In this document: positions 36,100 to 45,394 of the stretch, piece by piece
Layout of the letters: every line of letters begins with the position of its first letter
Position numbering within the stretch: the first letter of the stretch is position 1
Origin: Ignatzschineria ureiclastica
GTDB lineage: Bacteria; Pseudomonadota; Gammaproteobacteria; Cardiobacteriales; Wohlfahrtiimonadaceae
Direction of reading: 5' to 3'
NCBI RefSeq assembly: GCF_003121845.1
Contig: NZ_QEWQ01000006.1
Coordinates: 1 to 64,000 of the forward strand
DNA: 64,000 bases
Translations under genes and position numbers: made by a program
The notes under the pieces: generated by a model
Seen by the model: only the letters and a program-made list of their open reading frames with translations
Told to the model about the DNA's origin: nothing
Databases searched by the model: none

Positions 36100-36948
36100 C
36101 TACTGTGCTTGCCAATTAGCAGGCCAAGCAATATAGACAAACCGAACCTTAGTAGGGGTTTTAAATTCAATAGCGGAAGATTTCGGCACAAAGATAATAT
36201 CGCCAGGACGACCGATCACTGTTTCACCTTGAGAAGTAATATGAAGTTCACCCTCTAAAATCACCTGAACCTCGTCATAATTAAGCGTCCAAGGGAAGGC
36301 GCCTTTCTCCCAGCTCATATAACCGGCAGACATACTGCTGTTATCATCACCAGTAATCACATCGGCAATCGATACCCGATTATTTGGTCCTGCGCCATCG
36401 AAGAGTGTTGTCTTAGCCAAATTTCCTTTCACTAACTTGATACCACTTTTTAAAGTTTGACTACTCTCATCAGCTGTATGGGGCTGAGAAGTATGTGATT
36501 GCGAAGCGCTTGAGAGTGCATCCTCTTTAATTGCTCTCTCCACTAATTGTGCTAATAGTTCATCACTGATTTTAGCCCCTTGTGGCATCTTCTGTAGTAC
36601 AGCTTCACGAATCAATTTAAAATCGCGATCAGATAACGCTCGCCCGGCAGGTTGTGCTCTCTTTTGAGTTGCAACATCCGCATTTGGGCTATACGCGTTA
36701 GCCATATTTTTACGAGATTGCGCTTGGCTTTCGACTCGTTGTGCTTGAGCAACCTTAGGATTAGGTACACTACAAGTTCCCATATCCTGTTTCGCATCAC
36801 TTAATAGAATAATCTCGATACCCAGCTCTTCTGCTACCACTCGAGCCTCCGGCGTTACAATACAGAGCTTAGGATCATAGGCAATCTGCACCTCTCCTTG
36901 CTGCTTATATTCACGAACTACTTCTGCTGTCACTAATTGCTTACTCAT
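36100..36948 (-). CDS. eutQ: EutQ, cupin-fold acetate kinase of the eut pathway
   Basis: 282 residues. First gene of the long minus-strand operon. The N-terminal module is at 1-50 ('KQLVTAEVVREYKQQGEVQI', 'CIVTPEARVVAEELGIEI'), followed by a Ser/Gln/Ala-rich linker, a helical segment at about 100-145, and a C-terminal cupin (about 170-282: 'GYMSWEKGAFPWTLNYDEVQVILEGELHI', 'GRPGDIIFVPKSSAIEFKTPTKVRFVYIAWPANW'). Salmonella EutQ has acetate-kinase activity and a part in compartment assembly. The candidate EutR operator lies 63 nt upstream. Confidence 0.95.
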   Translation of the reverse strand: MSKQLVTAEVVREYKQQGEVQIAYDPKLCIVTPEARVVAEELGIEIILLSDAKQDMGTCSVPNPKVAQAQRVESQAQSRKNMANAYSPNADVATQKRAQPAGRALSDRDFKLIREAVLQKMPQGAKISDELLAQLVERAIKEDALSSASQSHTSQPHTADESSQTLKSGIKLVKGNLAKTTLFDGAGPNNRVSIADVITGDDNSSMSAGYMSWEKGAFPWTLNYDEVQVILEGELHITSQGETVIGRPGDIIFVPKSSAIEFKTPTKVRFVYIAWPANWQAQ

Positions 36949-37835
36949 AGTCTGTCTCGCTTTTAAAATCTATATAGGCTAAAGGGTAACAATCTCACTT
37001 AAAATGCTTTATCAATATTTGGCAAATCATTAAAAATAATCAAAAAATAACCCATTATCTTATTAATCCCTTTGAAAATAGCCGAATTTGGAAGATCACG
37101 CTTTGCATTTCAAGAAGGTGAATCTCTGTTTATTTAAATAAAATTTGTTTTAAAATTTGTTTTTAAAATTTTTTATTGAGAAACCATCTAAAAAATGATT
37201 ACTTATATCAATCAAAGAAGATGTTCATTAACCTAAAATATACAAAAAATCTATTTGATAGATCTATCTTTATTTAAGATAACAGATATTTAAAATATAT
37301 CTAATATAAACTACAAATCATTATATTTAAGTATATTCACAAGCAAAGTTTAAAATTTAAATACAAAACAGTGTAAAATTAAATTATTTAAAATAAACTA
37401 AAAGCATTCCAAAAATAAAACAAAGATAACCGTATCATTAATTATTGTTGCTATGGCTCTATTTGAATAATGACGGCTCCCGATACTGCTGATGTGTGAG
37501 AACCATAAGCACAATTAGATGAAAGGGATCAAATAGTTGACCCAAATGACATAACCTGTCGTTGTACTTTTTTATAATGTATTTGTTATGGTTAATTGCT
37601 TATCTACCCGCTCATGGTCGGATGATCGAGTAATCGAATGATAGGAATCAAACATCCCTCAACTAACATTAACAGAGCAATGCATTGAATATAAATATCA
37701 GTTAGTTACAGTAGATTCATCAACACGATCATTATTACTACGCATTTATGCGATGCGTTTATAGATAAGAGATCGATATCCCTATTAACCAATCCCTATT
37801 GACCAACCCATATTACATTTCCTAAGGAGTTTACT
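36949..37835. promoter_or_regulatory. Long control region upstream of the main eut operon
   Basis: 887 bp without an ORF, very AT-rich at 37000-37440. It contains the shared eut motif (37011-37027) close to eutQ. The rest separates eut from the divergent zinc-ribbon gene and carries a TATAAT near 37575 that may be the -10 of that gene, without a clear -35. No cobalamin riboswitch box was recognised. Confidence 0.5.
37011..37027 (-). promoter_or_regulatory. Candidate EutR operator upstream of eutQ
   Basis: Minus-strand ATTTGCCAAATATTGAT, identical to 18577-18593. A -10-like TATATA follows 34 nt downstream (33 nt at the other copy), again without a good -35. The conserved spacing at two eut promoters argues for a functional activator site. 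EutR is the obvious candidate. Confidence 0.55.
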
Positions 37836-38057
37836 ATGGCCTTTGCCCCACCCAATCCGATGATCACCCGTTGCAAAAAATGTGGTTGGTCACACAAACA
37901 AAGTAGTGATGTCATTGAATCTTTCGGCAGCTGCCCTAAATGTGGCAGCGAAGCATTAGAAATTTCTTTTGCAAAGGGAAACCCTTTTGGCGATCACTCA
38001 GGGCAACCAAGCACCGATAACCTACTCAATAAAATTAAAAATCTCTTCAAATCTTAA
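37836..38057 (+). CDS. Small zinc-ribbon protein
   Basis: 73 residues. One zinc ribbon from two CxxC pairs: 'CKKCGW' and 'CPKCGS' (about residues 13-18 and 33-38). The C-terminal part is hydrophilic and ends in 'NKIKNLFKS'. CTAAGGAG lies upstream of the ATG. It precedes the WYL regulator by 48 nt and may be cotranscribed with it. Function unknown. Confidence 0.7.
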   Translation: MAFAPPNPMITRCKKCGWSHKQSSDVIESFGSCPKCGSEALEISFAKGNPFGDHSGQPSTDNLLNKIKNLFKS

Positions 38058-38105
38058 ACAAACACTCACGCCTATTTCTTAACCCCGCTTCTCTTAAGGT
38101 ATTGT

Positions 38106-39026
38106 ATGTCCAGTAAAAATCTTAATTTAGCCTGTCGCCTAGCTGATATTCTCGCAAAACTCAATCAAGGGGAACGCCTTGAAGTGAATGCACTTGCCGA
38201 AGAGTTTAATGTGACACCACGCACTATTATGCGTGATCTCAAAGATCGACTTGTCTTTCTACAGTGGGAAGAGTGTGGGCCGAAATATTATAGTCTATCA
38301 AAGTCAACGCTTGGCCAGCTTTATCAAGAAGATATCGAGCGTTTTGCCCATTTTGCGAGTATTCAGAATCTCTTCCCTAAAATCGATCGGGAGTTTTTCC
38401 AAAAGCAATTAACACAGAGTATCTATGTGAAAGGCCATAATTATGAGGATATTTCTCATAAAAGCGCTGATTTTGAACTCATCAAAGCGGCGATTGAAGC
38501 CCATCAATATCTCGACTTCTCCTATCATAAAAATAAGAGCGAAGTTAAAAACTATCGTGTCAGCCCTTACCTACTCCTCAACCGCTCTGGCATTTGGTAT
38601 TTAATCGCGATTGACTCGGGGCAGGTGAAAACCTTTAGTTTTGCCAAAATTAGTCAAATTAGTGTGTTAAAAGAGACTTTTACCATCGATCCCCATCTTC
38701 TTGCAGAGATCAAACAGAACGATAGCATCTATTATGGTAATCAGATCGATGAAGTGATTATCAAAGTTGATGCTTCGGTTGCTAATTATTTTATTCGGCG
38801 AAAATTACTCCCCAATCAAATCATTCAAGAAGAGAACGATGAGGGAGATCTTATCGTGGTTAGTCAAAATGTGGCCGCACAAGAAATTCTAGCGCTGATG
38901 CGTTATTGGATTCCCAATGTCGAAATTCTTTCTCCCCAACATCTGCAAATTGAGCTGGAAGAGGGACTTCGGCAATATCTCACTACCCGAGATCAAGATA
39001 TGAAATCAACACATTCCACAAAATAA
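38106..39026 (+). CDS. WYL-domain transcriptional regulator
   Basis: 306 residues. N-terminal helix-turn-helix (about 10-55, 'RLADILAKLNQGERLEVNALAEEFNVTPRTIMRDLKDRL') of HTH_11/DeoR type, then the WYL domain (about 125-205, 'AIEAHQYLDFSYHK', 'YRVSPYLLLNRSGIWYLIAIDSG.VKTFSFAKI', where the W-Y-L triad is visible) and a C-terminal WCX-like region. WYL regulators bind nucleic-acid or small ligands and control varied stress and defence genes. The target here is not evident; only housekeeping genes follow. Confidence 0.88.
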   Translation: MSSKNLNLACRLADILAKLNQGERLEVNALAEEFNVTPRTIMRDLKDRLVFLQWEECGPKYYSLSKSTLGQLYQEDIERFAHFASIQNLFPKIDREFFQKQLTQSIYVKGHNYEDISHKSADFELIKAAIEAHQYLDFSYHKNKSEVKNYRVSPYLLLNRSGIWYLIAIDSGQVKTFSFAKISQISVLKETFTIDPHLLAEIKQNDSIYYGNQIDEVIIKVDASVANYFIRRKLLPNQIIQEENDEGDLIVVSQNVAAQEILALMRYWIPNVEILSPQHLQIELEEGLRQYLTTRDQDMKSTHSTK

Positions 39027-39042
39027 ATGAAGAAAAATATAG

Positions 39043-39181
39043 TAAATTTGGTTTAAGAAAAATGGTTTTAAGTAGCTCGTGTAGGATTAAAAAAACATAA
39101 AGCCGCATACTAAATGACAGTTGCAAGATGCCGGATAGAACGGCTTCCTTGCCTCGATCAACCGATGCGCCGGCATTTGAA
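39043..39181. repeat. Dispersed intergenic repeat, copy B
   Basis: Nearly identical in blocks to 20841-20980, including AAATTTGGTTTAAGAAAAAT and the stem ATGCCGG (39128-39134) / CCGGCAT (39170-39176) around GATAGAACGGCTTCCTTGCC. It lies between the WYL regulator and sppA, at the end of both convergent genes. Confidence 0.8.
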
Positions 39182-39195
39182 TACGATAATATCAG

Positions 39196-40242
39196 CTACT
39201 GCCAACCCACATCCGGGAAAGCGGTTTTGACACCTGTTGCAATCCCCATTCCCATTGCTTGCATCAGTTTAACAAAAGGATCCTCTTTCTCGGTAAAGTC
39301 CACCATAAAAGGCGCGGCGAATTTTTCTCTCGCAATCGACTGCGGCGAGGCTAAACCATCAATCAGACCAATTGATAATGCTTGTTCCCCATTCCAAATT
39401 AAACCGCTATAGAGATTAGGATAATTGCGCTGTAAACGATCTCCCCGGCCTGTTTCTACTGCTTTGATAAATTGCTGATGTACCCCATCAAGCACCCCTT
39501 GCCAAAACTCTGTTTCCACTGCATTTTGAGGAGAGAATGGATCTAAAAAGGCTTTATATTCGCCGGAAGTATAGAGCCGGCGTTCAATTCCCACTTTATC
39601 TATCAACTGTGTAAAGCCAAAGCCTGCCGCCGTGACACCAATAGAGCCAACTAAACTCGCCTTATCCGCATAGATCTCATCACTTGCAGCGGCAATATAG
39701 TAAGCACCGGATGCGCCAATATCTTCTATGACGGCGATCACTCTCTTCTCAGGATAGAGTTTTTGTAAACGCTGAATCTCATCATAGACATAACCACTCT
39801 GTACCGGCGAACCGCCACCTGAATTGATCCGAAGAATAATGCCGGCCACTTTCGGATCTTGATAAGCCCGCTGTAAGCCTTTGATAATACGAGTTGCACT
39901 TGCTTCACTATTATCGGCAATCACCCCTTTAACATCAATCACAGCGCTATAACGATCCACCACATTTCCATTACTATCCAAGTAGAGATCGCTACTACTT
40001 AAAGATTTAAGTCCAATAAAGATCACTAAAAAGAGTAGAAAGAAGAAGCCAAATAGGAGCTTAAAAAAGATCCCCCAACGACGCTTCCGGCGCGCTTCAA
40101 CAGTGGCACTATTGAGCGCGGCCGCTAAAGTTTGTGCTAAAAGCGCCTGCGATAATTCCGCTTGTGAGGAATTATTTTGATTCGCTGAACGCTGATGATT
40201 CAATGCACCGCTATCTAAAGGTGGGGGATTTTGGTCGCTCAT
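39196..40242 (-). CDS. sppA: Signal peptide peptidase SppA (S49 family, short form)
   Basis: 348 residues from the ATG at 40242. An in-frame GTG at 40266 is possible, and neither start has a well-placed Shine-Dalgarno. One membrane anchor follows a long hydrophilic Gln/Asn-rich N-terminus ('WGIFFKLLFGFFFLLFLVIFIGL'). The protease domain has the nucleophile Ser in 'DIGASGAYYIAAASD', the general-base Lys in 'SGEYKAFLDPFS', and 'INSGGGSPVQSG'. Cleaves remnant signal peptides in the inner membrane. Confidence 0.93.
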   Translation of the reverse strand: MSDQNPPPLDSGALNHQRSANQNNSSQAELSQALLAQTLAAALNSATVEARRKRRWGIFFKLLFGFFFLLFLVIFIGLKSLSSSDLYLDSNGNVVDRYSAVIDVKGVIADNSEASATRIIKGLQRAYQDPKVAGIILRINSGGGSPVQSGYVYDEIQRLQKLYPEKRVIAVIEDIGASGAYYIAAASDEIYADKASLVGSIGVTAAGFGFTQLIDKVGIERRLYTSGEYKAFLDPFSPQNAVETEFWQGVLDGVHQQFIKAVETGRGDRLQRNYPNLYSGLIWNGEQALSIGLIDGLASPQSIAREKFAAPFMVDFTEKEDPFVKLMQAMGMGIATGVKTAFPDVGWQ

Positions 40243-40280
40243 AAGGTGATCGTTCGCCTCTTTCACTCATAAAGGGATAG

Positions 40281-40320
40281 TCAATTTGATTGAAGAAAAA
40301 TGGTTGTTAAGCCGTTAATA
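40281..40320. repeat. Possible partial copy of the dispersed repeat
   Basis: 'CAATTTGATTGAAGAAAAAT' followed by 'GGTTGTTAAG' resembles the left end of copies A and B (AATTTGGTTTAAGAAAAATGG...), but the inverted-stem part is missing. It lies between sppA and ffh. Confidence 0.4.
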
Positions 40321-40338
40321 TAGGAACGATAATAGATT

Positions 40339-41688
40339 CTATCGTTTTGGCAATTTACCTTTCAGAGAGCGCATCATTTTACGTACGCCACCGCCTTTAA
40401 ATTGTTTCATCATCCGTTGCATCTGATCAAACTCTTTCAGCAGTTTATGCACTTCTTGAATATTCACACCAGCGCCATCTGCTATCCGTTTCCGACGTGG
40501 GGCTTTAATAATTTTATGATCTGCGCGCTCCGCCGGTGTCATTGAGTTGATCATCGCAATTTTTTGAACGAAGATTTTATCATCTACTTTACCTTTCGCC
40601 TTTTCGGCAATATCGCCCATTCCCGGAAGTTTGGTCAATAAGGTATTAATACCGCCCATATTGAGCATCTGTTCCATCTGTGCTTTAAAGTCATTGAGAT
40701 CGAGGCCTTCCCCTTTCTTAAACTTATTCGTTAAACGCTCCGCCTCTCCTCGGTCAACCTTCGCTTCCATCTCTTCCACAAGCGACAATACATCGCCCAT
40801 ATCCAAAATACGAGAAGCTAAACGATCAGGGTGGAATGGCTCAAGCGCTTCGAGCTTCTCCCCCACACCTAAGAATTTGATCGGTTTTTGTGTAATATGA
40901 CGAATTGACAGCGCCGCACCACCACGGGCATCCCCGTCGATCTTCGTTAAAATAACCCCCGTCAAAGGCAAGGCATCATTAAAAGCTTTCGCGGTATTCG
41001 CCGCATCTTGCCCCGTCATACTATCGACCACAAAGAGTGTTTCAATCGGATTGAGCACCGAATGAACTTCCTTAATCTCTTCCATCAAGACTTCATCAAT
41101 ATGTAAACGACCGGCAGTATCGACAATCAATACATCGGCATTCATCAATTTTGCTTTCTCAATGGCATCTCGCGCAATATCTGCCGGCTTTTGATCTACC
41201 GTTGAGGGGATAAATTCCGCGCCTACCTTACTCGCAACGGTACGAAGCTGCTCAATTGCCGCAGGACGATAGACATCCGCACTCACCACCGCCACTTTCT
41301 TCTTCTCTTTTTCGTGTAAGAAACGCGCTAATTTACCAACACTCGTCGTTTTACCCGCCCCTTGGAGACCGGCCATCAAGATAATTGCCGGTGGCTGGGT
41401 ACGAAGATCAAGGGACTCATTGCCCTCCCCCATAATCTTAATAAGCTCTTCGTGTACCACTTTCACAAAAACTTGCCCAGGATTGAGGCTCTCAATGACC
41501 TCACGTCCAACCGCGCGCTCTTTGACTTGATTAATAAATTCCCGTACAACCGGTAAGGCGACATCCGCTTCTAAGAGCGCCATCCGCACTTCACGCAATG
41601 CATCTTGAATATTGCTCTCGGTTAATCTTGCTTGTCCACGCAGTGAACGCATCGTTTGTCGTAAACGACCGCTTAAATTCTCAAACAT
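40339..41688 (-). CDS. ffh: Signal recognition particle GTPase Ffh
   Basis: 449 residues. The N domain has 'MFENLSGRLRQTMRSLRGQARLTESNIQDALREVRMALLEADV'. The G domain has 'GLQGAGKTTSVGKLA' (G1), 'DTAGR' (G3) and 'TKIDGDARGGAAL' (G4). The methionine-rich M domain is C-terminal ('MEQMLNMGG', 'MQRMMKQFKGGGVRKMM'). With 4.5S RNA it targets nascent membrane proteins to FtsY and the translocon. Divergent from the ypjD-like gene. Confidence 0.98.
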   Translation of the reverse strand: MFENLSGRLRQTMRSLRGQARLTESNIQDALREVRMALLEADVALPVVREFINQVKERAVGREVIESLNPGQVFVKVVHEELIKIMGEGNESLDLRTQPPAIILMAGLQGAGKTTSVGKLARFLHEKEKKKVAVVSADVYRPAAIEQLRTVASKVGAEFIPSTVDQKPADIARDAIEKAKLMNADVLIVDTAGRLHIDEVLMEEIKEVHSVLNPIETLFVVDSMTGQDAANTAKAFNDALPLTGVILTKIDGDARGGAALSIRHITQKPIKFLGVGEKLEALEPFHPDRLASRILDMGDVLSLVEEMEAKVDRGEAERLTNKFKKGEGLDLNDFKAQMEQMLNMGGINTLLTKLPGMGDIAEKAKGKVDDKIFVQKIAMINSMTPAERADHKIIKAPRRKRIADGAGVNIQEVHKLLKEFDQMQRMMKQFKGGGVRKMMRSLKGKLPKR

Positions 41689-41817
41689 AAAAACCCTTTT
41701 TAGCTTTTATTTATAATTCTTATAAAATTTCTAGTAAAATCACTGTATAGTTTACTTGAAATAGGGAGTTCTTTAAAGGCTCACTTCTAGATATAAAAAG
41801 GGATGATTTGTAAGACT

Positions 41818-42648
41818 ATGACGTTAATATCACTCAATATCGGACTCTATCTTCTCGCAACGCTCTTTCTCATTGGAACGCTGTTAAGAAAAGGCCCCAA
41901 ATGGTGCTGGCCCCTTGGTTGTATAACCATTGTCGCCGGATTGATTCTACAAGCTTATAATTTAAGCTTCCAATTAACGCTCGGTAATTTTGATGAGATT
42001 AGTGCCTTTGAAGCACTGTCACTGGCCTCATTAATTATGGTATTACTCGTCCTCCCTTACCTTAAGCGCCATTTAAACACGGCGATTATCATCACCCTCT
42101 TTGCGGCGGTAACACAAGTTTTATCGCTCTTTGATACCAATGATGTGAGCTTTGGTACCCCATCTGCTTGGCTCAGTATTCATATACTAACCTCAATTGT
42201 CGCCTATGCAATCTTACTATTAGCCTCGATTCAAGCGCTATTAGTCTACTTTAGAGATCGCTCTCTCAAACAAAAGCGCTCGATTGCTCATCGATTGCCA
42301 CCGATTATGCGAATGGAACATCTCCTTTTTCAGCTGCTTTTGATCGGCTTTATTATGCTCACCATTAGCCTACTCACGAGCCTTGCCTTTTTTGATCAAT
42401 GGTTTACAGCGCACTTTATCCATAAAACAATTCTCACTGGCTTTGCTTGGCTACTTTACGGTGCGATTCTCTTTGCTCGCTACCAATTTGGCTTACGGGG
42501 TCAAGCGGCAGCCAAATATATTTTAATTACAGCTGTCATCTTACTGTTAGGGATTACAGGTACAAGATTAATTCAAGAGTTTCTCTTTACGCCTGAAACA
42601 ACGATTGAGATATCGGCGCTGTCAAGCACAATACAATCAACAAGTTAA
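41818..42648 (+). CDS. ypjD: CcsA/YpjD-type inner-membrane protein
   Basis: 276 residues with eight hydrophobic segments, belonging to the cytochrome-c-assembly CcsA-like group next to ffh. This pairing is common in proteobacteria, where the gene is ypjD (corE). The WWD-like haem motif of true CcsA is not obvious; 'SAWLSIHILTSIVAYAILLLASIQAL' is the best conserved block. The start is uncertain: the ATG at 41803 touches its AAAAGGG site, the ATG at 41818 lies 15 nt from it. Confidence 0.8.
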   Translation: MTLISLNIGLYLLATLFLIGTLLRKGPKWCWPLGCITIVAGLILQAYNLSFQLTLGNFDEISAFEALSLASLIMVLLVLPYLKRHLNTAIIITLFAAVTQVLSLFDTNDVSFGTPSAWLSIHILTSIVAYAILLLASIQALLVYFRDRSLKQKRSIAHRLPPIMRMEHLLFQLLLIGFIMLTISLLTSLAFFDQWFTAHFIHKTILTGFAWLLYGAILFARYQFGLRGQAAAKYILITAVILLLGITGTRLIQEFLFTPETTIEISALSSTIQSTS

Positions 42649-42779
42649 TCTCTAAAATCGTATCCTTGTCACATTCAAAGCAGATAATAACTTAAAGTGA
42701 CCTTGCGACTGTTATACAATTGATAGTTTCAAGTTACCCTATCTCGATTCATCTTATATTACGAATATTGATTACAACT

Positions 42780-43592
42780 ATGACCACGAACCCCACAAAA
42801 GAACAGACCTTTATTCATCATCTGATCGAACTTCGAGATCGTCTCATTCGTGCCGGCATTGGCGTATTACTCGTCTTTGTCTGTCTGGTTTACTTCTCGA
42901 ATGATATCTATAACTTTGTGGCAACACCACTATTAAAAGTGATGCCAGAGGGCGGAAAGATGATTGCAACGGATGTGGTTGCACCGTTTCTTGCCCCGAT
43001 TAAATTGACGCTTTGGGTCTCTTTCTTTATCGCCATTCCTTGGGTGCTCTATCAAGTGTGGGCTTTTGTCGCACCGGGGCTTTATCAGCACGAAAAACGG
43101 GTTGCATTCCCGATTATCTTTACCAGTGTTTGCCTCTTCTATCTTGGGATGTTTTTTGCCTATTATGCAGTGATGCCGGTGATGTTCAAATTCCTCTCAG
43201 GCTCAGCTCCTGCTGGTGTTGAGATTGCCACCGATATCAATAAATATCTCTCGACGGTTCTTCGCCTTTTCTTCTTCTTCGGTGTGGTCTTTGAGATTCC
43301 GATTATTCTCATTATCCTCGTTTCTCTACGAATCTTAAAAACAGAGAGCCTAATGAGTAAACGTCCTTACATTATTGTCGGGATTTTTACCGTATCGGCA
43401 ATCGCAACACCACCGGATCCATTTTCGATGATTATCTTCGCAAGTGCTGCGATTCTACTCTTTGAATTAGGTCTCTATATCGGCAAGCGCATTGAGAAGA
43501 AACGTGCCTTAAAAGAAGCGGAAGAGCTCGAGAATGAGAACGAAAATGGGAACTCGAATACTCCGGCGGAAACGACAGAAAAAGAGTCATAA
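42780..43592 (+). CDS. tatC: Sec-independent translocase subunit TatC
   Basis: 270 residues from the ATG at 42780. The upstream extension of 20 residues has no family support. Six membrane helices. Hallmarks: 'HHLIELRDRLIRAGIG', the conserved cytoplasmic-loop 'FFIAIPWVLYQVWAFVAPGLYQHEKR', 'FGVVFEIPIILIILV' and 'SAIATPPDPFSM'. The C-terminus has a charged low-complexity tail (KRALKEAEELENENENGNS). It recognises twin-arginine signal peptides. No tatA or tatB lies beside it, so they must be elsewhere. Confidence 0.96.
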   Translation: MTTNPTKEQTFIHHLIELRDRLIRAGIGVLLVFVCLVYFSNDIYNFVATPLLKVMPEGGKMIATDVVAPFLAPIKLTLWVSFFIAIPWVLYQVWAFVAPGLYQHEKRVAFPIIFTSVCLFYLGMFFAYYAVMPVMFKFLSGSAPAGVEIATDINKYLSTVLRLFFFFGVVFEIPIILIILVSLRILKTESLMSKRPYIIVGIFTVSAIATPPDPFSMIIFASAAILLFELGLYIGKRIEKKRALKEAEELENENENGNSNTPAETTEKES

Positions 43593-43798
43593 CCGACTAT
43601 AAGGCATAATAGGGATTCTCGTGACTTAACACGTTGAATCCCCCCTAAAATAATAATCGATTACAACAACACACGATCAACCCCTTATCAAGAGCAGAAT
43701 CAAGGGATTAATCAGCGATTTGTCACTATCAGTGTTACAATTAGAGACATATTCGTTATTTTTACCTACTATTTAATTATTGGAAATATAAAACAATT

Positions 43799-45223
43799 AT
43801 GATGGTTAAAACTCGCTTTGCCCCATCTCCAACGGGCTATCTTCATATCGGCGGTGCTAGAACTGCCCTTTTCTCTCACCTCTATGCCCTTCACAATAAA
43901 GGGACAACGGTACTTCGAATCGAAGATACGGATCTTGAGCGTTCAACGCCGGAAGCCGTTGCGGCGATTATTGAGAGTCTTGAATGGTTAGGATTACATT
44001 ATGATGAGGGTCCTTACTATCAAACAAAGCGTTTTGACCGTTACAAAGAAGTGATTGCGGAACTCCTCGAATCAGGTCATGCCTATTACTGCTACTGCAC
44101 ACAAGAAGAGCTTGCCGAAATGCGCGCGAAAGCAGAAGCGAAAAAAGAGAAGCCCCGTTACGATGGCACTTGGCGCCCTGAGCCAGGTAAGACATTGCCG
44201 GCGATTCCTGAGGGGATTCAACCGGTGGTGCGCTTTAAACAACCCCAAGTAGGCGCGACCACCTTCGTGGATCTTGTTCATGGTAACTTGAGCGTACAAA
44301 ATAGTGAGCTTGATGATCTGATTATCGCTCGTGGAGATGGCTCTCCAACTTATAACTTCTGTGTCGTTGTCGATGATGTCGATATGGAAATTACCCACGT
44401 TATTCGCGGGGATGATCATATCAATAATACTTATCGCCAAGTCAATATCTTCAAAGCGATGAATAAACCAGTTCCTAAATTTGCCCATTTAGCAATGATT
44501 CTCGGCGATGATGGTCAAAAACTCTCAAAACGTCATGGCGCAGTTGGCGTGATGGAGTATTATCATCAAGGTTATCTACCTGAAGCAGTCCTTAACTATC
44601 TTGTTCGCCTCGGCTGGTCACATGGCGACCAAGAGATCTTCTCCTTTGAAGAGATGGTGCAATATTTTGATTTAAATAATGTTAATAAATCAGCAAGTGC
44701 CTTTAATACTTCTAAGCTTCGTTGGCTCAATCAGCACTATATGATTGAGAAAAACCCTACCGAGCTTGCGATGTTACTCAAACCTTTCTTAGAGAAACTC
44801 GGCGTTCAAACAGAAACATCCCCTGAGTTTGATAACTATCTCACTCAAGTGGTGGAAGCCCATGTAAAACGCTGTGAAACGCTGGTTGAGCTAGCCGAAA
44901 TGGTACTCTACCTCTTCACAGATACCATTGAGATGGATGAAGCAGCGAAAGCAAAACAGCTCATACCGGTGTCAAAACCTGTACTTGAGAAACTCGTGGA
45001 AATCCTCGGGAATGTCGCTGAATGGACGCCAGCGAATCTCGATGCAGCGGTGAAGGAAGTAACGCAAGTCCTTGAAGTAGGTATGGGGAAAGTGGGTATG
45101 CCACTTCGCACCGCAATCGTGGGTCGTACCAACTCCCCTAATCTCGATGAAACCCTCTTCTTAGTGGGCAAAGAGCGAACGCTTGATCGTCTTGGTAAAG
45201 CCATCGCCATGATTGAGGGTTAG
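43799..45223 (+). CDS. gltX: Glutamyl-tRNA synthetase
   Basis: 474 residues (the second Met at 43802 is an equally good start). Class I signature 'RFAPSPTGYLHIGGARTALF' (HIGH variant HIGG at about 16-19) and KMSKS variant 'KLSKRH' with 'DDGQ' before it. Anticodon-binding domain C-terminal. 'GRTNSPNLDETLFLVGKERTLDRL' ends the protein. Charges tRNA-Glu. Monocistronic with its own terminator. Confidence 0.98.
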   Translation: MMVKTRFAPSPTGYLHIGGARTALFSHLYALHNKGTTVLRIEDTDLERSTPEAVAAIIESLEWLGLHYDEGPYYQTKRFDRYKEVIAELLESGHAYYCYCTQEELAEMRAKAEAKKEKPRYDGTWRPEPGKTLPAIPEGIQPVVRFKQPQVGATTFVDLVHGNLSVQNSELDDLIIARGDGSPTYNFCVVVDDVDMEITHVIRGDDHINNTYRQVNIFKAMNKPVPKFAHLAMILGDDGQKLSKRHGAVGVMEYYHQGYLPEAVLNYLVRLGWSHGDQEIFSFEEMVQYFDLNNVNKSASAFNTSKLRWLNQHYMIEKNPTELAMLLKPFLEKLGVQTETSPEFDNYLTQVVEAHVKRCETLVELAEMVLYLFTDTIEMDEAAKAKQLIPVSKPVLEKLVEILGNVAEWTPANLDAAVKEVTQVLEVGMGKVGMPLRTAIVGRTNSPNLDETLFLVGKERTLDRLGKAIAMIEG

Positions 45224-45307
45224 TGAGATCGTTTATTCTCTTAATGAAGTTTTACTCTCAACAGTCATCTTTCTAATAGAATAAAAGAAGCATCGAAAAG
45301 CAAACTG

Positions 45308-45343
45308 CACCCCAAAAGTTGAATATAACTTTGGGGTGTTTTT
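45308..45343 (+). terminator. Terminator of gltX
   Basis: Stem CACCCCAAA.. / ..TTTGGGGTG with a short AT loop, followed by a T run. It lies 85 nt after the gltX stop. Confidence 0.85.
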
Positions 45344-45394
45344 ATATAGCAAAGCACTCTTTTAATTGAAATGAATTGTAAACATCAACAACGG

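Noticed and set aside
36949-37835. Cobalamin riboswitch in front of the main eut operon
   Set aside because: eut and pdu genes are sometimes B12-regulated by RNA, so I looked for the B12-box core. I found no match in this AT-rich gap, and the EutR motif is a simpler explanation.
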